Numbered from the stretch's first letter, positions 42,203 to 51,058 are shown. The stretch: 64,000 nt of DNA from Methylocaldum sp002005105 (GCF_051027545.1 NZ_CP194902.1:1488001-1552000); one strand, 5' to 3'. Notes: generated by a model not told the origin, from the sequence alone. Numbers and translations are program-made.

Positions 42203-43492
42203 TTAATGATTTCTAAGGTCTCGTCGCCGGGATTTGATCTGTTCGGCGATACTCTCCAGTTCCGCCACATCCCGTGGGTGGCTTTTGCGGTATTCCGCTT
42301 CCTGCATCCGTAGCAAGGCAATTTGCGCCTCCACATTTTCCGGCCGGAGTAATGTGCCGAATTGATCGCCGGCGTCCGCGAGCGTGAATATGCGATCCAA
42401 AATCAGATTGCCCAGTTCTCGTTTGAAGTGTCCTGCTTCCCAATACCAGTGCATCCTAGCTTGCCGGTCATTTTTGCCGGGAACGGCTTCCGTGGTCAGT
42501 TCATCGAACCCACTGAAATCCCAAAGCAAAACGGGCGGCTCGCCGCGCCTGCCTGCTTCCGTCCCGACGATATGCGTAATCGCTCGTTTCCAGTCTTCGA
42601 AAGCCGGCCAATGCCCGGTAATACGGATGATTTCCATCAGATGAGAGTGATAAGGGTAAATGATCAGATGTAGAGCGATGCCGTGTTGTCGGCACAGGCT
42701 AAGGACCCGTCTTAGATCGTCCAGCCGAGGTGACGAATGTCCGTCGGCATCGAAAATGTCTTTTGGGCGGCGCAGGTACGCCTTGACGTTCTCCAGATCT
42801 CGTTGCCTGAATACCGCCCAGTACCCCTCGTCGGCTGTAATCTTGAGGTAGTCGCGCATGGGGTTGAACCCCAGCGGAGTCAAATCTACCGCATACGGAT
42901 CTCCTTGGTGGCCAAGCGTCTCTATCGCGTCGATGAAGGCGCCCAGCGTAAGCGTAGACTCGAGATAATCACGTGCCTGCTGTAGCGCTCGCGTGGGATT
43001 CGGGGAGCCATCGAGGTTGGTCAGAAGGCGGTTTCCTTCCTTGCTCGTCACGGCGATGCGGCGCGATGTACGGGCGTCGATTAGAAAGTCCATGAAGTCG
43101 ATACCCCAAACGACTACCTTGGGTACGACTTTGGAGCCGGCATTGTCATTGGCTAGAACGTGTTGCAGAAAGCGTACGGTGGTCTCGGTACCGGTGCCCG
43201 GCAAAGCCAGATTGAATACGGGACGCGAGTCCGCCGGCCAAGCCTCGTATTCGGGATCGAAGCCGACTTCCGCGCGCGAATTGCCGAGAATCAAGCCACG
43301 TGGCTGCACACGCAAGACCTGGTAAGCCTTGGCCATGGTTCCATGAGCGCCTGCACTGGGCTTAATGCGGTTGAATCCAGGTTCGTCCACCAATCGGAAC
43401 AAGCCATAGGGGTCCGCCACGAGGTTGCATGCCGCCACCGCCAACAACATCGTCCCGGTCAAGATCAGCCAAAACTGGAGGTAGCGCTTCAT
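42203..43492 (-). CDS. SGNH/AlgJ-like protein partner of MBOAT acyltransferase
   Basis: This is a 429-residue protein with one N-terminal signal anchor (about 6-25) and a periplasmic domain. ILGNSRAEVGFDP (about 69-81) has the position of an SGNH/AlgJ-type start, with Ser in the G-N-S motif. YPYHSHLMEIIRITG lies near 275. The gene is 16 bases downstream of an AlgI-type MBOAT gene, a pairing seen in polysaccharide or lipid acetylation systems. It would receive acyl groups across the membrane and transfer them to a surface polymer. Confidence 0.75.
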   Translation of the reverse strand: MKRYLQFWLILTGTMLLAVAACNLVADPYGLFRLVDEPGFNRIKPSAGAHGTMAKAYQVLRVQPRGLILGNSRAEVGFDPEYEAWPADSRPVFNLALPGTGTETTVRFLQHVLANDNAGSKVVPKVVVWGIDFMDFLIDARTSRRIAVTSKEGNRLLTNLDGSPNPTRALQQARDYLESTLTLGAFIDAIETLGHQGDPYAVDLTPLGFNPMRDYLKITADEGYWAVFRQRDLENVKAYLRRPKDIFDADGHSSPRLDDLRRVLSLCRQHGIALHLIIYPYHSHLMEIIRITGHWPAFEDWKRAITHIVGTEAGRRGEPPVLLWDFSGFDELTTEAVPGKNDRQARMHWYWEAGHFKRELGNLILDRIFTLADAGDQFGTLLRPENVEAQIALLRMQEAEYRKSHPRDVAELESIAEQIKSRRRDLRNH

Positions 43493-43508
43493 GAACGGTT
43501 CGAGACTT

Positions 43509-45062
43509 TCAGAACTGGAAATAAAGAAATTCGCTCGGTCGGGTCAGCGACAATAAGCCGGAGGCCAGCACAAAAGCCATCGCCAGCGCCCATCGCCATT
43601 CGGCCGACCAAGCGAGGCGCGAACCGTCGGCCTTCGAGTGATAGTCCAAAAATGGCCTGAAACGCTGCATGATCTGCTGGGTATTGGGCGCCAGGAATAC
43701 GATTGGCAGGAGTACGGCGAGCCAAACGAAATTCATGAGGAACTCGTGGCCTCCACCGGGCGTGAACACTATTCCCAATTCACCGAGCCATGCCGCCACC
43801 GGGCCAATGCGCAACGCAACGGCGTCCGGTAGAGTGACGCCGTTCAACCCGGCCATGCTGTGCAGAATAGATAGCGCGCCGGCTACAGTCGGCGCACGAA
43901 AGAAAACCCAGCCCAACAGAACGGCCAGGAATGTCAGGGTCACGCCCAGGATGCGTCCGCCGATCGAGGTGCGGGCGGGATCGTGGCCCAAGCGAGCGCG
44001 GAGCGCCTGCCAAACTTGATGAATAATCAGATACAGGCCGTGCAGACCGCCCCACAAGACGAATGTCCAGCCCGCGCCGTGCCAAAGTCCGCCCAGTAAC
44101 ATAGTGGTCATCAGATTGACATAGCGGCGGACCGGTCCCTTTCTGTTGCCGCCCAATGGAATGTAGAGATAGTCGCGCAGGAACCGAGACAGAGTCATGT
44201 GCCAGCGGCGCCAGAAGTCGGCGATGTTGACCGCTTTATAGGGCGAATTGAAATTGATCGGCAGACGTACGCCGATCATATATGAGAGCCCGATCGCCAT
44301 ATCGGAGTAACCCGAGAAATCGAAATAGAGCTGTAAGCTGTACGCTAACGTACCGCCCCAGGCTTGAAAGAGGCCGAGAACCTCCCCTCTCTCGGCGGCG
44401 TCGAATACCGCCGAGACATAGGGAGCGACACCATCGGCCAGGCCGACTTTCTTGAACAAGCCCATGGCAAAAACCGTCAGCCCGACCGTCAGGTGCTCGT
44501 GGCTGAAACGATACGTCGATGCCTGGCTGAACTGGGGCATCATTTCCTTATGATGCAATACCGGACCAGCGATCAGATGCGGGAAATAAGTCACGAACAA
44601 ACTATAGTGGACGAAATCGAATTCCTTGGCTTCGCCTCGAGCGGCATCCACGAGGAAGGCAATCTGGGTGAAGGTGAAAAACGAAATGCCGAGAGGTAGG
44701 ACGATTTCAGCAATGCCATGGCTAGTGCCGAAGACGGCATTGACGCTATCGATGAAAAAATTCGCGTACTTGTAGTACCCGAGCAACGCGAGATCCACCG
44801 TTATCCCTAGTGTTAGAAACCGCTTGCGGCGGATGGAGCCGATGTCGTTGCCGCGTGCGATCGCGTAGCCGACCAGATAGTTGAAAACGATGGAGGCGAG
44901 CAGAAGGCCGAGATATGCCGGGTTCCACCAGCCATAGAAGAGCAGGGATCCGGCGGTCAGCCAAAGGGCGGCGAGTCGCCGACTGTGGCGCCCCAATCGG
45001 AAAAAAGCGAACAGCAGGACGGGTAGAAAGAAAAACAGGAATTCGACCGAGTTGAATAACAT
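43509..45062 (-). CDS. MBOAT family O-acyltransferase (AlgI-like)
   Basis: This is a 517-residue integral membrane acyltransferase of the AlgI/DltB type. Signatures are LPLGISFFTFTQIAFLVDA, LIAGPVLHHKEMMPQF, YFDFSGYSDMAIGLSYMIG, FWRRWHMTLSRFLRDYLYIPLGG and GGLWHGAGWTFVLWGGLHG with the catalytic His. About 11-12 helices are expected. No alginate genes are present, so the acceptor is another polymer or lipid. The partner SGNH-like gene follows at 16 bases. Confidence 0.9.
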   Translation of the reverse strand: MLFNSVEFLFFFLPVLLFAFFRLGRHSRRLAALWLTAGSLLFYGWWNPAYLGLLLASIVFNYLVGYAIARGNDIGSIRRKRFLTLGITVDLALLGYYKYANFFIDSVNAVFGTSHGIAEIVLPLGISFFTFTQIAFLVDAARGEAKEFDFVHYSLFVTYFPHLIAGPVLHHKEMMPQFSQASTYRFSHEHLTVGLTVFAMGLFKKVGLADGVAPYVSAVFDAAERGEVLGLFQAWGGTLAYSLQLYFDFSGYSDMAIGLSYMIGVRLPINFNSPYKAVNIADFWRRWHMTLSRFLRDYLYIPLGGNRKGPVRRYVNLMTTMLLGGLWHGAGWTFVLWGGLHGLYLIIHQVWQALRARLGHDPARTSIGGRILGVTLTFLAVLLGWVFFRAPTVAGALSILHSMAGLNGVTLPDAVALRIGPVAAWLGELGIVFTPGGGHEFLMNFVWLAVLLPIVFLAPNTQQIMQRFRPFLDYHSKADGSRLAWSAEWRWALAMAFVLASGLLSLTRPSEFLYFQF

Positions 45063-45301
45063 TTCTTCTATTTGTTTTCCGATGCGCGCTTACGGCGACG
45101 TATCTTACATGGCCTATATATAAATATCCTAGGTTCCGAAAAGAGCGGGCGATCCGAACGGCCATAACAATTTTAGGCGAAGCCATGACGCGCGGTCGGC
45201 CACGTTTTTGCCGCGATTCGATTCGTGCGGCGCGCGACGCCGCACCGACGCCTGTTACCTTAGCGGCAATGAGATTGAGAAGTCGGATTCAAACTACTCG
45301 A

Positions 45302-46531
45302 TCAGCGCCAGCGCAGGACCAAACGTCGCTCATCGAGCGTTTCCACGGCTCCGCCGAACTTGTCGGTTTCCCGGTCGAGCCGGTCCCGAATCCAGCGGAA
45401 GTCATCCGCGGAAGGTCGGTTCAAGCGAAACTGCCTCATGTGCAGCGGGACCATTTCGAGATCCGACAGTGTTCCGTCGGCGGGATTCACGGTCGGGAAA
45501 TACATCAGCGCCAAATCGCCCCGGAAGGATTCGTAGCCTTCGATGCCCTCGTAATCGTTGATGAAATCGCCGCAGCCGTAGAGGATGAGCTTGTCCCGGT
45601 AAACCTCCACGGCCTTGGGATGGTGGGACGAATGGCCGTGGATCACGTCGACGCCGGCTTCGTCGATCAATGCATGCGCGAAACGTCGCTGCTCGTCGGG
45701 AATCGCGTAGCCCCAATTGCCGCCCCAGTGTATGGATGCCACGACGATGTCCCGCTCCTGTTTGATGCGTCTTATTCGATCGGCAAGCCGTTGCACGTTT
45801 CCCAACGACAGGTCGGGCAGCCAATTCACGCCGGGCTTGTCGTCCGTCGCCCCCCATTCGGGCGGGATTCCGCTCGAATCGCAGCCGAAGCCGAAAACCA
45901 GGACACGCCCTTTGCCGGCCAGATTCAGAACCGCCGGGGCTTCCGCTTCCCGGCTGTTTCGGCCGGCACCCGCGGTTTTCAGCGAGGCTTGTTTCAAGGT
46001 GTCCAAAGTGTCGGCCAGCCCTTGATAGCCCCAGTCGAGCACATGATTGTTGGCCAGTACGCAGCAATCGATCCGGGCAGCGGTGAGGCAGGGGGTGTTG
46101 GCCGGATGCATCCGGTAGTTGATGCCTTTGTCGGGCCAGTACTCGTCGCTGGCAGTGATCGCCGTCTCGAGGTTGATCACGCGAACATCCGGTCCGGCAC
46201 GCTCGAGTTCAGCGAGGGCATCGCCCCAAACGTAGGAGAAATCGGCGGGTTGAGAGATGGGGCCATTGAGCCGTTCCGCCAGCTTGACGTAAATCTTGGC
46301 GTTCCTGACATAGGGCTCGTAGAGCTGGGGATCGCTGGGCTGCGGCAGGATCTGGTCTATGCCCCGTCCGGTCATCACGTCGCCGCACAAAAAAAGCTTG
46401 GTTCTGTGGGGAGTCTGTTCCATGGGAGAAACCTCTTTCCCGTAGAGTTGTCGAAACGGTTCGCGGGCGGCGAGCAGGCCCGGGCCGGCAATCCCGTAGC
46501 GTAAGAGAAACTTTCGGCGACTGCGGTTCAT
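45302..46531 (-). CDS. CapA family protein (PGA_cap phosphoesterase fold)
   Basis: This is a 409-residue exported protein. The N-terminus RRKFLLRYGIAGPGLLAA resembles a twin-arginine signal. The body is the CapA/PgsA metallophosphoesterase-like domain: FLCGDVMTGRGIDQIL, VINLETAI, VLANNHVLDWGYQG, IVVASIHWGGNWGY and IHGHSSHHPKAVEVY with the metal-ligand His/Asp/Asn set. Family members act in poly-gamma-glutamate or capsule formation. It lies 240 bases upstream of the MBOAT gene on the same strand. Confidence 0.85.
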   Translation of the reverse strand: MNRSRRKFLLRYGIAGPGLLAAREPFRQLYGKEVSPMEQTPHRTKLFLCGDVMTGRGIDQILPQPSDPQLYEPYVRNAKIYVKLAERLNGPISQPADFSYVWGDALAELERAGPDVRVINLETAITASDEYWPDKGINYRMHPANTPCLTAARIDCCVLANNHVLDWGYQGLADTLDTLKQASLKTAGAGRNSREAEAPAVLNLAGKGRVLVFGFGCDSSGIPPEWGATDDKPGVNWLPDLSLGNVQRLADRIRRIKQERDIVVASIHWGGNWGYAIPDEQRRFAHALIDEAGVDVIHGHSSHHPKAVEVYRDKLILYGCGDFINDYEGIEGYESFRGDLALMYFPTVNPADGTLSDLEMVPLHMRQFRLNRPSADDFRWIRDRLDRETDKFGGAVETLDERRLVLRWR

Positions 46532-46769
46532 AGATCATCCCGTTTTCCGTCGACATAATCCGGCTTTGGTTTCAGCCGATAGCATCGGGAATCTTCCGTG
46601 TCTACCGGTAAAGTTTGTTATGCTCTAAGCGTAAGCCTTTCGACGGCTGCTGCCCGTCGGCGGATTTCACCCGGCGGCGCGGACCGAGTTCGGATCGAAA
46701 CGAACATCGATCATGACAACGATCGTCAAACCCGTCGCACGAACTCGACATTAGATCGAGGTAAAAGAT

Positions 46770-47366
46770 ATGACCGACGACGACCTAAAATTATTTCAGC
46801 AAGAAATGGCCGATGTGCGGCCCATCGATCAATCCGGCCGAGCCATTCTGACCCATCGCGAGGCGCCCACGCCCGGCCAGCTTTACAGGCGCGAATCGGC
46901 CCAGCGCGGTACTGCCTTCGATGAAAACCAGCTTCCGACGGCGTTCGTCGAATTCGTTCATCCCGAGGCCATCATCAGTTTCAAACGCGACGGCATTCAA
47001 AACGGCGTCTTTCGCAAGCTGCAGCAGGGCGGCTACATGATCGAAGCCATGTTGGACTTGCACGGTCTGACGGTGGAGCAGGCGCGCCACGAAGTCTATC
47101 GATTCATCCGTGACTGCGTGCGCCACGACGTGCGATCGGCTCTGATCAGCCACGGCAAGGGACGCGGTAACAAGGAGCAGAAGCCCTTGCTGAAGAGCTA
47201 TCTGACGCGTTGGCTGCCGATGTTTCCCGAGATTATGGCTTTTCACAGCGCGCAGAAGTGGCACGGCGGCGCCGGCGCGGTGTATCTGCTGCTCCGCAAG
47301 AGCGAGAAACAGAAGGAAAAAACCCGCGAACGCCTGGGGTTGTCCTCGGGCAAACCCGTACCCTGA
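46770..47366 (+). CDS. Smr-domain DNA endonuclease SmrA-like
   Basis: This is a 198-residue protein with a C-terminal Smr domain (about 85-180): LDLHGLTVEQARHEVYRFI with the LDLHG motif, and ALISHGKGRGNKEQKPLLKS with the H-G-K-G motif. The N-terminal ~80 residues match the SmrA-type DUF (DVRPIDQSGRAILTHREAPTP). Related proteins cleave or nick DNA, or cut mRNA during ribosome rescue (SmrB). AGGTAAAAGAT precedes the ATG. Confidence 0.87.
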   Translation: MTDDDLKLFQQEMADVRPIDQSGRAILTHREAPTPGQLYRRESAQRGTAFDENQLPTAFVEFVHPEAIISFKRDGIQNGVFRKLQQGGYMIEAMLDLHGLTVEQARHEVYRFIRDCVRHDVRSALISHGKGRGNKEQKPLLKSYLTRWLPMFPEIMAFHSAQKWHGGAGAVYLLLRKSEKQKEKTRERLGLSSGKPVP

Positions 47367-47379
47367 CCGTCGCAGCAGA

Positions 47380-47530
47380 TGCGTCGAGAAGGGATTCCCG
47401 ATCTACTACTTCCGCATCCCGCTTTACGCTGGTTCCCAAACTCCCGTTTGGGAACCTATTTCGAGACGCTCCTGCGTCTCGATTCGCATGCGGCTGCGAG
47501 AAGCCGGAGCTTCTCGGGCATAGCGCCCAA
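47380..47530. repeat. Three consecutive hairpins with different arms and TCCN loops
   Basis: 47431-47456 pairs GGTTCCCAAAC with GTTTGGGAACC around TCCC. 47461-47482 pairs TCGAGACGC with GCGTCTCGA around TCCT. 47497-47516 pairs CGAGAAGC with GCTTCTCG around CGGA, the complement of TCCG. The arms are perfect and unrelated, while the loop is constant. No gene lies here. Confidence 0.85.
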
Positions 47531-47561
47531 GCGGAGCTCTCAGCTTTATACGCAAGTGTCT

Positions 47562-48088
47562 GCGTGATTCGAATAATGCCTCCGAATCCGTCATTCCGGC
47601 AGGGATGCCGGAATCCAGTGCCAAGGAGGGTAGCTCCCCGATCTCCACAAATTTATCGATGAACTCGTGAACCTCTCTCGATAAACAACAGTTGTCCCTA
47701 TATGGATAAACAACCTTGTGTGTACATTCTCACCCGTCGGCGGAACGGGACACTCTATGTTGGAGTGACCTCGGATTTGATCAAACGGGTTTTCCAACAT
47801 CGGAATGGATTTATCGAGGGATTTACGAAGCGATACGAGGTTCACCATCTGGTTTGGTACGAACTCCACGAGCAGATGGAAAGCGCCATCTTGCGGGAAA
47901 AGCAAATCAAGAGATGGCCCCGCGTTGCAAAGCTGGGCTTAATCGAGCAGAGTAATCCGGAGTGGCGGGATTTGTGGACGAATTTGACTGCCAGTTCGTG
48001 AGAAGTTTTTGGTGACTGGCCAACTACCATCCCTGGCCCTAGATTCCGGCATCCCTGCCGGAATGACGAGTCTGAGGGCGTGATTCGA
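47562..48088. mobile_element. Candidate GIY-YIG element with inverted and direct repeats
   Basis: Perfect 27-bp inverted repeats lie at 47589-47615 and 48042-48068; each is itself a hairpin (ATTCCGGCA / TGCCGGAAT around GGGA or TCCC). They enclose one gene, a GIY-YIG nuclease. Just outside, the 11-mer GCGTGATTCGA occurs at 47562-47572 and 48078-48088 in direct orientation, like a target duplication. The element between the direct repeats is 505 bases. It also resembles the solitary hairpin at 752-777. Confidence 0.6.
47702..48001 (+). CDS. GIY-YIG nuclease family protein
   Basis: This is a 99-residue single-domain GIY-YIG protein (UPF0213/URI-like). CVYILTRRRNGTLYVGVTSDL carries the two signature Tyr and the following R-x-x-H (KRVFQHRNG), and YELHEQMESAILREKQIKRW has the catalytic Glu region. 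The role is unknown; such small proteins are abundant near dispersed palindromic repeats. Here it is the only gene inside the inverted repeats. No strong ribosome site is visible. Confidence 0.88.
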   Translation: MDKQPCVYILTRRRNGTLYVGVTSDLIKRVFQHRNGFIEGFTKRYEVHHLVWYELHEQMESAILREKQIKRWPRVAKLGLIEQSNPEWRDLWTNLTASS

Positions 48089-48141
48089 GTCTCGCGAGTA
48101 TTTGTGTATAACGATCAGAGCAGAGCATAGGCGCCCGCGGA

Positions 48142-49269
48142 ATGGACCGTTTGCCATTTGGAGAAGTTCGAACGATCATGGACTTGAGCGAAATCGGAAA
48201 CCGCATTGCTCGCCATTTCGTGGACGAAGACGGCCATCTGAGCGTCGAGCCTTTGGGCGAAGGGCTGATCAACGATACTTTTCTGGTTGTCGCCGAACCG
48301 CCTGGCGGGGGGCGATTCGTTCTTCAACGCATCAACCGTCGGGTTTTCCCGGAGCCCCGGTTGATCATGGAGAACCTGCGGGTTCTGTTGAGCCATATTA
48401 CGGAACGTCAAGCCGGCACCGACGCCGTCCGCGATCTGAGATTTCCCGAAATTCGGCCCACCCGCGCCGGCTTAAGCTTCTGGGTCGACGATGAGGGCGA
48501 CTTTTGGCGCGCCCTCAGCTTCATTCCGGATACACGGAGCCAAAACACCTTGCAGGATTCCGCCCAGGCGGAAGATGTGGGTTATGCCCTGGGTCGGTTC
48601 CATGCCTTGACCAGCGATCTCGATGCCTGTTTGCTGCACGACACCTTGCCTGGATTTCACATCGCACCCCGGTACCTCGCCCGTTTCGATCGAGTCGTCG
48701 CCAATGGCGTAGGGGCCTCGGAAAATGCGGAGCTTCGTTTCGCCCTGGATTTCGTGAACGCCCGCCGCTCTGTTTTTGCCGTTCTGGAAGAGGCCAAGCT
48801 ACCCCTCAGAGTCATCCACGGCGATCCCAAGCTCAATAACGTGCTGTTCGACGCGCAGAGCGGACGCGCCGCCAGTCTGATCGATCTCGACACGGTGAAG
48901 CCGGGACTCGTTCATTACGACTTGGGGGATTGCCTCCGCTCCTGCTGCAATCGATCGGGCGAAGCGGCGGACGATTCCGCGAAAGTGACGTTCGATCTCG
49001 ACGTCTGCCGTGCCATTCTCCGGACTTATTTCGCCGAAACCGGGGCTTTTTTGACGGACATCGAGCGCTACTATTTGTACGACGCGATTCGGCTGCTTCC
49101 CTTGGAGCTCGGTTTACGTTTCCTGACCGACCACTTGGAAGGCGACCGCTATTTCAAGGTCGAGCAGCCGGGGCAGAACTTGCAGCGGGCTCTGGTCCAG
49201 TTCCGTTTGGCGGAAAGCGTCGAGGCACAGGAAAAATTCATCCGGAACGTGATCGACGAGCGGCCTTGA
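48142..49269 (+). CDS. Phosphotransferase family (N-acetylhexosamine-kinase-like)
   Basis: This is a 375-residue APH-fold kinase. The N-lobe has LGEGLINDTFLVV and FVLQRINRRVFPEP, the latter typical of NahK-like sugar kinases. The catalytic loop is VIHGDPKLNNVLFD with His, Asp and Asn, and the metal Asp is in LIDLDTVKPGLVHYDLGDCLR. It would phosphorylate a sugar or amino sugar at C1. An ATG 12 codons later (48178) is an equally good start. greB follows after 42 bases on the same strand. Confidence 0.83.
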   Translation: MDRLPFGEVRTIMDLSEIGNRIARHFVDEDGHLSVEPLGEGLINDTFLVVAEPPGGGRFVLQRINRRVFPEPRLIMENLRVLLSHITERQAGTDAVRDLRFPEIRPTRAGLSFWVDDEGDFWRALSFIPDTRSQNTLQDSAQAEDVGYALGRFHALTSDLDACLLHDTLPGFHIAPRYLARFDRVVANGVGASENAELRFALDFVNARRSVFAVLEEAKLPLRVIHGDPKLNNVLFDAQSGRAASLIDLDTVKPGLVHYDLGDCLRSCCNRSGEAADDSAKVTFDLDVCRAILRTYFAETGAFLTDIERYYLYDAIRLLPLELGLRFLTDHLEGDRYFKVEQPGQNLQRALVQFRLAESVEAQEKFIRNVIDERP

Positions 49270-49311
49270 TATACTTCTCCGCCAAAACAAAAAGAGTCAC
49301 TGTATATCGAC

Positions 49312-49818
49312 ATGGCGCGCTGGCGGCCTCCATCCTCCAAATCCTCACCTTACATCACCGCGGAAGGCGCGGAGAAGCTTCGGGCCGAACTCAAGGGGCT
49401 TTGGGAGCGCCGCGCCGATGTGACCAAGCATCTTTCGGCCGCTGCCGCCGAAGGTGACCGGTCGGAGAATGCCGAATACATCTACCGGAAAAAAGAACTA
49501 AGAGAGATCGACCGGCGCATCCGCTACCTGCAGAAACGGCTGCCGGAGCTTAAAGTCGTCGCCCAATTGCCCTCGGACCGGGAGCGCGTCTTTTTCGGTG
49601 CCTGGGTCACACTCGAGAACGCCGATGGCGAGGAATCCACGTATCGTATCGTGGGTCCCGACGAATTCGATCCGCAGAAAGGCTGGATCAGCGTCGATTC
49701 GCCCATGGCTAGAGCCTTGCTCAAGAAAGCCATCGACGACGAAGTGATCGTCAATGCGCCCACGGGACCGCTGCGATGCGTGATCGTGGACATCGGTTAC
49801 AAGCCGGAGAGGTCCTGA
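49312..49818 (+). CDS. greB: Transcription elongation factor GreB
   Basis: This is a 168-residue Gre factor that rescues backtracked RNA polymerase by stimulating transcript cleavage. The N-terminal coiled coil contains EGAEKLRAELKGLWERR and the tip acids in EGDRSENAEYIYRKKELREID (Asp and Glu). The C-terminal FKBP-like domain starts ERVFFGAWVTLENADG and has GPDEFDPQKGWISVDSPMARAL. The KKELREIDRRIRYLQKRL basic patch and overall length fit GreB rather than GreA. Confidence 0.93.
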   Translation: MARWRPPSSKSSPYITAEGAEKLRAELKGLWERRADVTKHLSAAAAEGDRSENAEYIYRKKELREIDRRIRYLQKRLPELKVVAQLPSDRERVFFGAWVTLENADGEESTYRIVGPDEFDPQKGWISVDSPMARALLKKAIDDEVIVNAPTGPLRCVIVDIGYKPERS

Positions 49819-49887
49819 AGTCGTTCGGGCCCGATTGCGCCGGCGTTCCAACTCGCCGCCGTCCGCTGTTCAAGGCGCGCGCAACGT

Positions 49888-50508
49888 TCAGCCGCTTCTC
49901 GGCGAACCTGTCAGGCGTGCGTAATCCTCGACCGTATCGACATCGATGCCGGCTTCCGGCAAGTCGACGAATAGGGTGGATCGAAGATGCCGCACGATGA
50001 TTTTCTTTGCGCCTTCATCGCCCGCAAGACCAGCCAAATCGCCGAAAAGCGAACGGTGAAACACCGCCGGTGCGCCGAAGGCATCGCCGTACCGGGAGGC
50101 GACCACAGTCGGGCGGGATGTGCAGAAAGCCTCGACCAGGCCGTTCAAATGGCGGTAATCGATCAAAGCCTGATCGCACAAAGCCAGAAGCACCGCGTCC
50201 AGCTCCGGCGCCGCGCTGTTGAGCGCCGTCACTCCCATCCGGATCGAGCTGCCGATGCCTTCTTCCCATTCCGGATTGATAACGGTCAGCAGCTGAAGCT
50301 CTTCGAGTTCGTGGGCGCATGCCTCGGCGTCGGCGCCAAGAATGACTGCGATTTTCGAGCATCGTGAGGCCAGGGCCGACTTCGCCGCCCGGCGCAGGAG
50401 GCTTTCTCCGCGATGGTGCAGCAGCTGTTTGGGCTTGCCGAGACGCCGGGAGCCTCCTGCGGCAAGCAGCACCAGGCCGATTTCCGGCTGGTTCGGGTTG
50501 GTTGACAT
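49888..50508 (-). CDS. mocA: Molybdenum cofactor cytidylyltransferase (MocA/MobA-like)
   Basis: This is a 206-residue nucleotidyltransferase. The N-terminal loop LVLLAAGGSRRLGKPKQLLHH is the MocA form of the nucleotide-binding motif. NPEWEEGIGSSIRMGVTA and VLLALCDQALIDYRHL with the metal Asp follow. It would convert molybdopterin to the cytosine dinucleotide required by xanthine-oxidase-family enzymes. It is divergent from the molybdenum hydroxylase genes with about 86 bases between, so the supply and the enzyme could share control. Confidence 0.88.
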   Translation of the reverse strand: MSTNPNQPEIGLVLLAAGGSRRLGKPKQLLHHRGESLLRRAAKSALASRCSKIAVILGADAEACAHELEELQLLTVINPEWEEGIGSSIRMGVTALNSAAPELDAVLLALCDQALIDYRHLNGLVEAFCTSRPTVVASRYGDAFGAPAVFHRSLFGDLAGLAGDEGAKKIIVRHLRSTLFVDLPEAGIDVDTVEDYARLTGSPRSG

Positions 50509-50594
50509 CGTTGGGCGCCTCGGGCATTTTGCCGAATAGACATCTTAAACCGCATGTCCAGTGCGGTTTCCATTATAGCCAGAGGAGGGAATAC

Positions 50595-51056
50595 ATGATC
50601 GCGCTGAACGTCAACGGCAAAAGTTATCAAGTGGACGTTTCCGGAGACACCCCCTTGCTCTGGGTTCTGCGGGATCATCTCGGTCTCACCGGCACCAAGT
50701 ACGGCTGCGGTGTGGCCGTGTGCGGCGCGTGTACCGTACATGTCGACGGCGAACAGGCCCGCGCCTGCATCACTCCGGTGTCCAGCGTGGGCGGCAAACA
50801 GGTGACGACCATCGAAGGCTTGTCCGCACAGGGCGATCATCCGGTACAAAAGGCCTGGATCGAAGTGGATGTGCCGCAATGCGGCTACTGCCAGTCGGGC
50901 CAGATCATGGCGGCCGCGGCGCTGCTCGCGAAAAATTCCAATCCCGGCGATGCCGATATCGATAGCGCAATGTCCGGCATCTTGTGCCGCTGCGGAACCT
51001 ATCAACGCATCCGCAAGGCGATACGCCGGGCCGCGGATATGGCAAAAGGAGCTTAG
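50595..51056 (+). CDS. Molybdenum hydroxylase small subunit, two [2Fe-2S]
   Basis: This is the 153-residue iron-sulfur subunit of a xanthine-oxidase-family hydroxylase (IorA-like). The plant-type cluster ligands lie in YGCGVAVCGACTVHVDG plus ARACITPV. The second cluster uses PQCGYCQSGQIM and LCRCGTYQRIRKAI. It would pass electrons from the molybdenum subunit. A strong AGAGGAGGG site precedes the ATG at 50595; the upstream open frame overlaps mocA and is rejected. The large subunit starts two bases after its stop. Confidence 0.93.
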   Translation: MIALNVNGKSYQVDVSGDTPLLWVLRDHLGLTGTKYGCGVAVCGACTVHVDGEQARACITPVSSVGGKQVTTIEGLSAQGDHPVQKAWIEVDVPQCGYCQSGQIMAAAALLAKNSNPGDADIDSAMSGILCRCGTYQRIRKAIRRAADMAKGA

Positions 51057-51058
51057 TC

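Noticed and set aside
45185..46504. 439-residue plus-strand ORF
   Set aside because: Antisense to the CapA gene, which has all its metal-site motifs; the ORF product is compositionally unlike a real protein.
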